From positions 1 through 10,042 of the forward strand of contig WRMR01000147.1 of the NCBI GenBank assembly GCA_009776995.1: a DNA stretch of 10,042 nucleotides. Direction: 5' to 3'. Shown here piece after piece: positions 1 to 6,192 of the stretch (the first letter of the stretch is position 1; each line of letters begins with the position of its first letter). Both the position numbers and the translations under genes were made by a program. Under the pieces are notes generated by a model. It was not told the origin of the DNA and did no database searches. It was given only the letters and a program-made list of their open reading frames with translations. This stretch comes from Planctomycetaceae bacterium (GTDB lineage Bacteria; Planctomycetota; Planctomycetia; Pirellulales; Thermoguttaceae).

Positions 1-1329
1 AATCGCCCGGGCGTCCATCAACGTTCCGGGAGCAAGAATCCGGTTGCCGAAAAAGCCGGTCAGGTTGGTGCCGTCGGGGTTGATGGTCCAAAGGCTCTGG
101 ATCGGCGCGGCACACCGATCGACATATTCCCAGCGGGTGAAAATGATACGTCCATCGTCAAGAACCGACGGGGTAAAGTCCATGAGGTAGTTGGCGGAAA
201 GGCGTTTTTGATTCGAGCCGTCGCGGTCCATGCGGTACAGTACCGGGGAAGTCACCACCCAGCAATAGGCATACGCGGGTTTGCGGTCGGAGATGAACGC
301 GATCCCGTCGTCGGGAAGCCAGCAGGCATTCAGATTGTTGTAAGGCGCATTGGTGATCTGCGTCAGGTTGGAACCGTCAATGCAGACCGTCCAAATCTGG
401 TAATTCTCATCCGGCGTGGCACCAAAACTGGTGTCGTCAAGATGAGCCGCAGTGTTCACATGCGAACGCCCTTTCCGTTTCCAGGAAAAGACGATGTCAC
501 GCCCGTTCCAATGCAGATCGGCGTCCAAAATCATTCCGTCGCCGGCGTCGACAATCTTTTTGAGCGTTCCGCCGTTCTCGTCCGGCGTCAATACACAGAG
601 TCCGCCGCCCGGAAGAAAACCTTCGACATGATACGTGTAAACATGGGAAATCGAGAGATGATGCCGCTCAACGACGAGCAAATCCCGGAAACCAAAGTCT
701 CCCTGCAACACTTTTTTCGCGAGTGCCTCTTCCTCTTCCGTCCGTTTCTCCGTGATCATGGCGAAGAGATCGCGGTCGGACGGGCTTTGGGCAAACACGG
801 CAATTTCCGACGCTCCCGGATTGGTCGTTGTCGTATAGGCATTCAAAAACCGAAGCGTCAGCGACCGGACGGTTTTTGCTTCCGGGAGCGTGACGCGTTG
901 CGGCCCGTGAATCATTTGAAACGTCCCGCGAACAACCGGTGCCGGATTATCATCGAGCAGGAGTTCATAATCCCTGAAGCACTCGGTCAGGAGCATCGTG
1001 GTTCGGCCGAAATAAACGACCTCGGCGACGGTTTGCGGCTCGTCCCAATCGAAGCGAAACCAGCTTTCGTAACCGTCGCTCCCGCGAATCGCCCAGGCAC
1101 GATGGGCGTCTGTGCTTCCCGGCGACGAGACGTTTCCGCTCAGGGCAGGCGGAATTTCCCCGTCAATTGCGCCGCGTGCGGAATACTCCGCGCTGAATTC
1201 ACTTTTGGCCGAGACACTGGCCTTGACCGCCAGATTATCCGGCTCTGAGCCGCCGGTTTCGGCAACGATGATCGAAGGAACCGAAACTGAAAGGAAAAGC
1301 GGGAGAAAAAGATTTCTGAATTGTTTCAT
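1..1329 (-). CDS. HzsA-related exported protein: discoidin-like domain plus beta-propeller (3' end beyond window)
   Basis: The frame is open for 443 codons from the ATG at 1329 to the window edge, so the C-terminus is missing. AAGAGGT lies six bases before the ATG and supports this start. Residues 1-23 form a signal peptide (KQFR, then a hydrophobic stretch, cleavage likely after IVA), so the protein is exported. Residues 25-165 look like an F5/8 type C (discoidin) fold, including AIDG near residue 51 and a closing SEIAVFA strand. After about 190 come beta-propeller blades of the PD40/TolB type: IWTVCIDGSN, LYRMDRDGSN and LWTINPDGTN each precede a short strand. The stretch DDGRIIFTRWEYVDR is what I associate with planctomycete proteins called hydrazine synthase alpha related. 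No CxxCH haem motif occurs in the visible part, so hydrazine chemistry is not implied. It is more likely a surface binding protein or a carbohydrate-linked protein of unknown role. Family assignment is from memory. Confidence 0.75.
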   Translation of the reverse strand, partial: MKQFRNLFLPLFLSVSVPSIIVAETGGSEPDNLAVKASVSAKSEFSAEYSARGAIDGEIPPALSGNVSSPGSTDAHRAWAIRGSDGYESWFRFDWDEPQTVAEVVYFGRTTMLLTECFRDYELLLDDNPAPVVRGTFQMIHGPQRVTLPEAKTVRSLTLRFLNAYTTTTNPGASEIAVFAQSPSDRDLFAMITEKRTEEEEALAKKVLQGDFGFRDLLVVERHHLSISHVYTYHVEGFLPGGGLCVLTPDENGGTLKKIVDAGDGMILDADLHWNGRDIVFSWKRKGRSHVNTAAHLDDTSFGATPDENYQIWTVCIDGSNLTQITNAPYNNLNACWLPDDGIAFISDRKPAYAYCWVVTSPVLYRMDRDGSNQKRLSANYLMDFTPSVLDDGRIIFTRWEYVDRCAAPIQSLWTINPDGTNLTGFFGNRILAPGTLMDARAI

Positions 1330-1381
1330 CGCGATACCTCTTGAAAACAATTGGGGTTTTGGATCCGTCTAGCCGGAAACA

Positions 1382-1412
1382 ACAATACAATAAGCATTAC
1401 AGTATTGTAATG
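1382..1412. promoter_or_regulatory. Overlapping inverted repeats, possible operator upstream of the HzsA-related gene
   Basis: CATTACA at 1395-1401 pairs with TGTAATG at 1406-1412. A second arm, ACAATAC at 1382-1388, is the complement of GTATTGT at 1402-1408. These overlapping half-sites lie 53-83 bases before the ATG of the exported protein and behind the end of the regulator remnant. There is no run of T after the palindrome on either strand, so an operator or promoter element is more likely than a terminator. A weak minus-strand promoter (TTACAA, 17 bases, TATTGT) falls inside it. A separate palindrome, TTTGGCCAAA, sits at 1461-1470. Confidence 0.35.
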
Positions 1413-1501
1413 TTTATAGTGGTATTCTATCTGAACTACAGATCGGGTGCAATGGCTATATTTGGCCAAAATTATGACAAATCCGGCCAGTCCGTAAGGG
1501 G

Positions 1502-2156
1502 TTATTCAAAGCGTTCCAGCTTTTGGCGATATTGCATGGGAGTGATCCCAAACCTGCGTCGAAATGCCATGATAAAATACTCGACGGAAGGATAACCGAC
1601 GCTGATTCCCACTTCGCGGATGGAAAGAGCGGTACTCAGGAGCAATTGCTGTGCATGTTCCATGCGAACGCGAAGAATTTCATGTTCCGGCGTGTGTCCC
1701 AGATGTTCCTGAAACTTGCGGGTGAGAGTACGCCTGGAGAGAACGACATGCCTTACCACGTCATCGATTTGAATCCGTGTTAAAGCGTGATCGCGAATAA
1801 ACTGCGCCGCTTTGGCAATGTCCGGATCATTCACCGCGATAAAATCCGTGGATTGACGGGTCACCAGCGTCAACGGGGGAATTTTGACGGGTAACGGCGG
1901 AAGCGGACGTCCTTCCATTTTTCGGAGTAGCATGACCGCCGCCTCATATCCGATTTGGCGTCCGTCGTTACACTCCATTTTTTCGGAGCCAGTACGGTTC
2001 TTTTTCGAGAAGACCACGGTCTTCGAGAAAAATCGTCCAGTCCCCGCGTTCGAGGGCAAAACGTGTGATCCCCTCAATCACCCGGCGGCCAAATCCTCTC
2101 GATGTTTCAACAAGGAGGAGAATACGCTTGCTGATGCGATGATCATTTTTTCTCAT
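1502..2156 (-). pseudogene. XylR-family AraC-type regulator, internally deleted and frameshifted
   Basis: Two pieces of one regulator lie in different minus-strand frames. The upstream piece (2156 to 1968) has the conserved XylR N-terminus RILLLVETSRGFGRRVIEGI, then RFALERGDW, the first strand and helix of a LacI-like sugar-binding domain. The downstream piece (about 1978 to 1502) resumes at MECNDGRQIGYEAA, the end of that domain, followed by PPLTLVTRQSTDF and two AraC helix-turn-helix motifs (IDDVVRHVVLSRRTLTRKF and IREVGISVGYPSVEYF). Intact XylR-like proteins are near 390 residues; here only about 215 remain, so some 170-190 codons of the effector-binding domain are gone. The break sits at a run of six T (1978-1983), where the first frame stops soon after. 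A short protein with only the DNA-binding part could still be made, for instance from the downstream open frame whose ATG is at 2077. In intact relatives the family senses sugars. Confidence 0.75.
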
Positions 2157-2232
2157 ATGCCATTTGGTAAGCGTTCACGGATTGGTTCTTCACCACACGG
2201 TTCTTTTCAACAGATGATCCGGCTGTTGTTCC

Positions 2233-2251
2233 TGCCGGGAGCGTTCCGGCA
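2233..2251. terminator. Small hairpin behind the UroD-family gene
   Basis: TGCCGG and CCGGCA form a perfect six-base stem around a seven-base loop, 25 bases past the stop of the minus-strand UroD-family gene. No T-tract follows on the minus strand, so this is at best a weak or Rho-assisted terminator or RNA-protecting stem. Confidence 0.2.
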
Positions 2252-2275
2252 AAAGCCCAAGTGCCTGTGATTCCG

Positions 2276-3544
2276 TCATGAATACGATTTCACCGCCTCG
2301 AACATGGCTGCGAGGTTTTCGATGGGCGTGAGTGCCTGGATGTTGTGGATCGTGTTGAAAACGAATCCGCCGCCGGGAGCGAAGATGTCAATGCGTTCGC
2401 GGACTTCGTCGCGGACTTCGCCGGGAGTGCCGAACGGGAGCGTTTTTTGCGTATCGATTCCGCCACCCCAAAACACAAGTTGATCGCCGAATTCCGTTTT
2501 CAACCGCTTCGGGTCCATGCCCGCCGCCGAACATTGCACGGGGTTCAGGATGTCAAAACCACATTCGATCAGTGCCGGTATCAGTGGAAAAATCGCACCG
2601 CAGGAATGCTTGAAGGTTTTCCAGGCCGTGTGCGTGTGAACCCAGTCGTTGATGGCCTTGTAATAACGAAACCAGAGTTCCCGGAACGATTTCACCGAGC
2701 AAAACAGCGATTGTTGCGTCCCGAAGTCCGTGCCGCAAAGATAAATCACGTCGATGGCGTTGCCGAGAACGTCATGCACCCGTTGCAGGTTGGCCAGCGC
2801 GATTTCGAGTTGGCGTTCAAAGATCGCGTGGAGATGCGCGCGCCGTGTCACCGTGGAAATATACCACTCGGCAATGTCGCGAATGCCTTGGGGGCGTCGG
2901 AGTTGTGTGCCGGGAACGGAACCGACGTCGCCGAAGCCGGTACCGCCGACACAAAGAACGGTACCGCGCCCGGTTGATTGAATGGTGTGAAGCTGTTGTT
3001 GAAGGGAAACCAGCGTATCTTCCGCAATCGGCTGGAATTCTTCGAGATTGTCTTCCACCCGGAGCGTTGCGTCGTCAATCGGCTCCTGACGAATGAGGGC
3101 GTCGAAAAAATAACCGGATTTCGGCATCTGACCGGACGGCGGAACACTCCGGTCGCCGCAGGGATAGATGAACACGTCCGATTCGGTTTCATCGACCTGA
3201 AATCCCTCACCGACCAGAACGATTTGTCCCCACGGCGTTTTCCATTCCTTCCAGTTTTTGTTCTCGTAACCGAATTTCGTCCACGGCGAAAAAATACCGC
3301 AAGTAGGAACACCGAGAGCGTCAAGCAGATCGTCTTCGGGAAAACCGAGCATCTGGCAAGGTTCATGCACCTTGACCGGTTTTTCTTCCAGACCGTAATG
3401 CTTTCGCAACCCGGCCAGGCAGGACGCGTGAATGCCCGTCACGGGCGATGCGCCAAGGTCAAACGCCAGCGGCCCGTCCTTGTGTTGCAGGGAGAGTTGA
3501 AGGATGTCGCGGCCTGTGAGGGGTACTGGACTGGTGTTGTGCAT
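2276..3544 (-). CDS. Uroporphyrinogen decarboxylase (UroD/MtaA-like) family protein
   Basis: This 422-residue protein of the UroD/cobamide methyltransferase superfamily adopts a TIM barrel; members decarboxylate uroporphyrinogen or move methyl groups from corrinoids. The N-terminal TGRDILQLSLQHKD and FDLGAS match the family's opening. The C-terminal half carries KHSCGAIFPLIPALIECGFD, ILNPVQCSAAGMD, FWGGGIDTQ and a closing HNIQALTPIENL. His313, Cys315 and perhaps Cys338 could bind zinc as in MtaA-type enzymes, but I cannot place all the ligands. It is longer than true HemE (about 350 residues), so haem synthesis is unlikely; such relatives often sit in planctomycete catabolic clusters. The frame extends to a TTG at 3631, but those 29 extra residues do not look conserved, so I chose the ATG at 3544. 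Neither start has a clear ribosome binding site. It lies upstream of, and on the same strand as, the regulator remnant. The substrate is unknown. Confidence 0.85.
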   Translation of the reverse strand: MHNTSPVPLTGRDILQLSLQHKDGPLAFDLGASPVTGIHASCLAGLRKHYGLEEKPVKVHEPCQMLGFPEDDLLDALGVPTCGIFSPWTKFGYENKNWKEWKTPWGQIVLVGEGFQVDETESDVFIYPCGDRSVPPSGQMPKSGYFFDALIRQEPIDDATLRVEDNLEEFQPIAEDTLVSLQQQLHTIQSTGRGTVLCVGGTGFGDVGSVPGTQLRRPQGIRDIAEWYISTVTRRAHLHAIFERQLEIALANLQRVHDVLGNAIDVIYLCGTDFGTQQSLFCSVKSFRELWFRYYKAINDWVHTHTAWKTFKHSCGAIFPLIPALIECGFDILNPVQCSAAGMDPKRLKTEFGDQLVFWGGGIDTQKTLPFGTPGEVRDEVRERIDIFAPGGGFVFNTIHNIQALTPIENLAAMFEAVKSYS

Positions 3545-3650
3545 GGGGTTTTGATTGATGCTGTTCTGTGGATTCGTTTCCAGTGGGAATTCCCTCTTCT
3601 GGAGGGAAATTTGAAATGGCGGAGGTCGCAAAGCAATGATGGATTAAAAA

Positions 3651-3682
3651 TCCCTGCGTCTCGGCGATCTTTGCGGGAAATC
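3651..3682. repeat. Possible copy of a dispersed 'ctgcgtctcggcg...tttgcgg' repeat
   Basis: The patch has short GCG-containing units (CTGCGTCTC, then TCTTTGCGGG) and ends in GAAATC. It resembles a degenerate repeat, usually of the form CTCTGCGTCTCTGCGGTGAAAT, that I recall from intergenic DNA of many environmental bacteria. It is an isolated copy in this window, so the call rests on memory alone. Confidence 0.25.
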
Positions 3683-3698
3683 TCCGGCAAAATTCGTC

Positions 3699-3727
3699 TT
3701 GTACTCGACGAACAAATCGCATATACT
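3699..3727 (+). promoter_or_regulatory. Candidate promoter for the MlaE gene
   Basis: TTGTAC (3699-3704) and TATACT (3722-3727) are 17 bases apart. The -10 matches the consensus at five of six positions, the -35 at three. Transcription would start near 3734 and give a leader of about 170 bases before the ATG at 3903. Confidence 0.35.
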
Positions 3728-3902
3728 TTTTCTGAAATTCCTTCCTTAATGAAATCAATTCAACATCATTTTAGCAATCGGCAGTAAAATACAAAGAGGA
3801 TTTCAGATTCTTGGATTTGCAAAACCTTTCCGCCTTTGCCGGATGAAGGACTCAAACAACTTGGGATTGAACTTCAAATCACCGCTCCTGTCTCTTTGAA
3901 CC

Positions 3903-4760
3903 ATGTCCGAAGTCACCACCACAACACAGTCAAACGGCCCGCAAGTTCAATCCGAAGGATTGTTGGCTTCGATCCGGCAGAGAATCGTGACCGGAGTGGA
4001 ATACGCCGGCGATCTTGCCCTGTTTGCCTCATCGACCATGTACTGGCTTTTCACGAAAGGATGCCGTGCCGACACCTTGGTGCAGGCCAGCTACAACATC
4101 GGTGTTTTGAGTCTGTCGGTGGTCATGCTGACCGGTTGCTTTATCGGCATGGTTCTCGCGGTGCAAACACACCCGTCACTTTATCTGGTCGGTCTGGAAT
4201 CGCGGCTGGGGGCAGTCATTAACATGTCGCTCGTTCGTGAGTTGGGGCCGGTTCTGGCCGCAACCATGCTTGCCGGCCGTATCGGCAGTTCCATCGCCGC
4301 CGAACTGGGAACCATGCGGGTGACCGAACAAATCGACGCTCTGGCCAGCATGGGAACCAGCCCGATTTACTATCTGGTCGTACCGCGATTCCTTGCCTGT
4401 TTTATCCTGATTCCCGGTTTGACCGTCATGGCCGACCTGATGGGGGTATTGGGTGGTGCCGTGTACAGCATTCATTATTTGGGCGTCGAATCCCATTCGT
4501 ACTGGTTGTACTCCAGTACCTTTGTCGGTCGATTTGACCTGATCGCGGGAATGATTAAGAGCATGTTTTTCGGAATGATCATTGCGTTAATCAGTTGCCA
4601 CCAGGGATTTAACTGCGATCCGGGCGCCGAAGGCGTCGGGAAAGCGGCCACTGCTTCGTTCGTACTGTCCTTTGTCTTCATCCTGTTCGCCGATTTAATG
4701 CTCGGAATTCTTTTGGATGGGTTTTACGGCATGTTTTGGCCGAAGCCAAATATTATTTAG
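3903..4760 (+). CDS. mlaE: MlaE-type ABC transporter permease (phospholipid/lipid transport)
   Basis: This 285-residue inner-membrane permease belongs to the MlaE/YrbE family. In the Mla system two copies span the inner membrane and, with the ATPase MlaF and the MCE protein MlaD, move phospholipids between inner and outer membranes. The family core is plain: RELGPVLAATMLAGRIGSSI, then AAELGTMRVTEQIDALASMG and SPIYYLVVPRFLA at about residues 112-164. Hydrophobic segments lie near 65-90, 110-135, 160-195, 220-240 and 257-277. About 45 polar residues at the N-terminus precede the membrane part. The ATG at 3903 is the first start giving normal family length; no clear Shine-Dalgarno precedes it. 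The usual mlaF and mlaD genes do not follow, since the next gene runs the other way, so its partners must be encoded elsewhere. The neighbouring acyltransferase fits a membrane-lipid theme. Confidence 0.9.
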   Translation: MSEVTTTTQSNGPQVQSEGLLASIRQRIVTGVEYAGDLALFASSTMYWLFTKGCRADTLVQASYNIGVLSLSVVMLTGCFIGMVLAVQTHPSLYLVGLESRLGAVINMSLVRELGPVLAATMLAGRIGSSIAAELGTMRVTEQIDALASMGTSPIYYLVVPRFLACFILIPGLTVMADLMGVLGGAVYSIHYLGVESHSYWLYSSTFVGRFDLIAGMIKSMFFGMIIALISCHQGFNCDPGAEGVGKAATASFVLSFVFILFADLMLGILLDGFYGMFWPKPNII

Positions 4761-4825
4761 TGATCATTGTGTATTTTCCGTGAAAAACAACCAAAATATT
4801 TCGGAGTGGAGAAAAGCTTTCGCCG

Positions 4826-5533
4826 TTACAAATCCTTCAAACGCAACACGGCTTCGCGGGCACGAGCCAGGAAAGCGTCTTTTTTCTCACCTGTTTCGAT
4901 CCAGAGTGGCGGGCCGAACACGATGCGCGAGAGCATCGGCACAGGCAGTACGTTTCCGCGAGGAAGAATGCGGTTCATGTTGTCGAGATACACCGGAATC
5001 AATTCGAGATCAGGTCGTTTTTTGGCCAAATGGTACATGCCACTCTTGAATTCAAGAACCTCGTCGCCATTGGTCCGACCGCCTTCCGGAAAAATGATGA
5101 TCGAGTAGAGATCGCTCATTTCTTCGGCCATGATGACAACCGGGGTGCGGCGAATACTGATATTTGTACGGTCGATCAACAAAGCGTTGAATACCTTATT
5201 GGCAATAAACCGCCGGATGGGACCGCCTTCCCAATAGTCTTTGGCCGCGACCATGCGAGTGACCTCGCGCACCTGTGGCGGTAGCGACGACCAGATCACG
5301 ATCGGGTCGAGGTGACTCGTGTGATTGGCGAAATAAACCCGCTGGCAAGTGTCCGGCTGGCAATCGACCCAGCGCACGGTCACGCCGCTCAAAAATTTCG
5401 CGATCACGATCAACAGGTTTCTCGCGAGATAAGTCAGCACGTTTGCCTCGCCGCCGGTTTGATTTGCCCAAAAATTTCCCGCGTTGGAATGCAAGGCGTC
5501 TTGCGTCATTGTCATCCCGTCATTTTTTGCCAT
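4826..5533 (-). CDS. PlsC-type 1-acylglycerol-3-phosphate acyltransferase family protein
   Basis: Members transfer an acyl chain to lysophosphatidate or related lysolipids at the inner membrane, the second acylation of phospholipid synthesis. Numbered from the ATG at 5533 (235 residues), motif I is NHTSHLD with the HX4D pair at His71 and Asp76. Motif II is the LLIDR region near 118-122, motif III is FPEGGRT at 148-154, and motif IV is LIPVYLDN near 178-185. A hydrophobic segment (LARNLLIVIAKFL) before motif I probably anchors it in the membrane. The frame stays open up to an ATG at 5617, giving 263 residues, but those 28 extra residues look unconserved and neither start has a ribosome binding site; starts at 5512 or 5506 are also possible. 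It converges with the MlaE gene and diverges from nrdR. Whether it is the essential PlsC or a paralogue cannot be told. Confidence 0.85.
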   Translation of the reverse strand: MAKNDGMTMTQDALHSNAGNFWANQTGGEANVLTYLARNLLIVIAKFLSGVTVRWVDCQPDTCQRVYFANHTSHLDPIVIWSSLPPQVREVTRMVAAKDYWEGGPIRRFIANKVFNALLIDRTNISIRRTPVVIMAEEMSDLYSIIIFPEGGRTNGDEVLEFKSGMYHLAKKRPDLELIPVYLDNMNRILPRGNVLPVPMLSRIVFGPPLWIETGEKKDAFLARAREAVLRLKDL

Positions 5534-5626
5534 TTTAGTCAATCCGGGCATGTTACGCAAGACTGTTGGCAACGTGCCAGGCCGTCGTAGAAGAAAATGC
5601 CCGTTTGTCGCAACCATGCCGGTTTG

Positions 5627-5635
5627 TGCTATAAT
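5627..5635 (+). promoter_or_regulatory. Extended -10 promoter of nrdR
   Basis: TGCTATAAT is a perfect -10 hexamer with the TGn extension. The best upstream -35 is poor (TTGTCG at 5605-5610, 19 bases away), as is common with extended -10 promoters. Transcription would begin near 5642 and give a leader of about 68 bases before the nrdR ATG. Confidence 0.6.
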
Positions 5636-5652
5636 GGATTATGTCACTCAAC

Positions 5653-5668
5653 GCGGTTCGACAACCGC
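5653..5668 (+). promoter_or_regulatory. Stem-loop in the nrdR leader
   Basis: GCGGTT and AACCGC form a perfect six-base stem with a four-base loop CGAC, about 10 bases into the predicted transcript. It is followed by two tandem TTTCAAC units (about 5674-5687). No T-run follows, so it is not a standard terminator; it may stabilise the mRNA. Confidence 0.3.
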
Positions 5669-5709
5669 TCACTTTTCAACTTTCAACCGATTGGAATGGC
5701 GGTCGCAAC

Positions 5710-6192
5710 ATGAAATGTCCTTTTTGCCATGATGACAACGACAAAGTCGTTGACACCCGAGCGGTGGAAGACGGCATGGTCATCCGCCGCCGCAGGCTGT
5801 GTTGCCATTGCAAACGCCGTTTCACCACACATGAGCGCGTCGAAACGACGACCGTTCGCGTGGTCAAACGGGATCAAACCCGTGTCCTGTTCGACCCGTT
5901 GAAAATCCGGCAGGGCGTCGAACGGGCCTGCTGGAAACGGCCGATTACCAGTGAACAGCTCACCGAACTGGTCACGGGCATTGCCAGTGAAATTGACGCT
6001 GCGTATGAGACTGAAGTTTCCAGCCGCGAGATCGGCCGCATTGTCATGGAACGGTTACGCACTCTTGACTCAGTCGCTTATGTCCGCTTTGCCAGCGTGT
6101 ATCTCGAATTTCAGGATGTCCGCGATTTTGCCAACGAATTGCTACCCATGCTGGGCGAGGAAAACGGCTGTGGGAAAGGACCTTCCGCATGA
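5710..6192 (+). CDS. nrdR: Transcriptional repressor NrdR
   Basis: NrdR represses ribonucleotide reductase genes in response to the ATP/dATP balance. The 160-residue protein starts MKCPFCHDD, the invariant zinc-ribbon opening, which fixes the start at 5710; the frame runs open from an ATG at 5641, but those 23 residues are not part of the family. The zinc ligands are Cys3, Cys6, Cys31 and Cys34, with the RRRR stretch and RRFTTHER in the usual places. An ATP-cone domain follows (about 48-138: VRVVKRDQ, LFDPLKIRQGVERAC, VSSREIGRIVMERL, VAYVRFASVY). The glycine usual after KRD is glutamine here. Its TGA overlaps the ATG of the next gene as ATGA, so translation of the two is probably coupled. No reductase gene is in the window. 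Confidence 0.95.
   Translation: MKCPFCHDDNDKVVDTRAVEDGMVIRRRRLCCHCKRRFTTHERVETTTVRVVKRDQTRVLFDPLKIRQGVERACWKRPITSEQLTELVTGIASEIDAAYETEVSSREIGRIVMERLRTLDSVAYVRFASVYLEFQDVRDFANELLPMLGEENGCGKGPSA

Larger units (their letters stand above)
3545..3902. other. Divergent intergenic region between the UroD-family gene and the MlaE gene
   Basis: About 358 bases without a convincing gene. The part next to the UroD-family gene (3545-3631) could still be coding if the TTG at 3631 is used. The region contains a repeat-like GC-rich patch at 3651-3682 and an AT-rich stretch from 3700 to 3780 with a plausible plus-strand promoter. Small frames here (for example minus 3758 to 3459) show no recognisable protein. 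Confidence 0.5.

Noticed and set aside
208..1248. Plus-strand open frame of 346 codons
   Set aside because: It lies antisense to the HzsA-related gene, which has a signal peptide, a ribosome binding site and recognisable domains. The plus-strand translation shows no family.
1..1329. Anammox hydrazine synthase
   Set aside because: No CxxCH haem motif is visible, no other anammox genes are nearby, and HzsA-related propellers are common in planctomycetes that do not perform anammox.
2009..2024. Palindrome GAAGACC-AC-GGTCTTC inside the regulator remnant
   Set aside because: It falls in sequence that reads naturally as the regulator's N-terminal domain (LEDRGLLEK), so the symmetry is probably a by-product of coding.
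2345..2977. Plus-strand open frame of 210 codons, and 2978-3787 beside it
   Set aside because: Both are antisense to the UroD-family gene, whose motifs run without interruption. They are open by codon composition only.
4790..4803. Near-palindrome CCAAAATATTTCGG between the mlaE and plsC-like genes
   Set aside because: It is short, AT-centred and imperfect with no T-tract, so not enough for a terminator or operator call.
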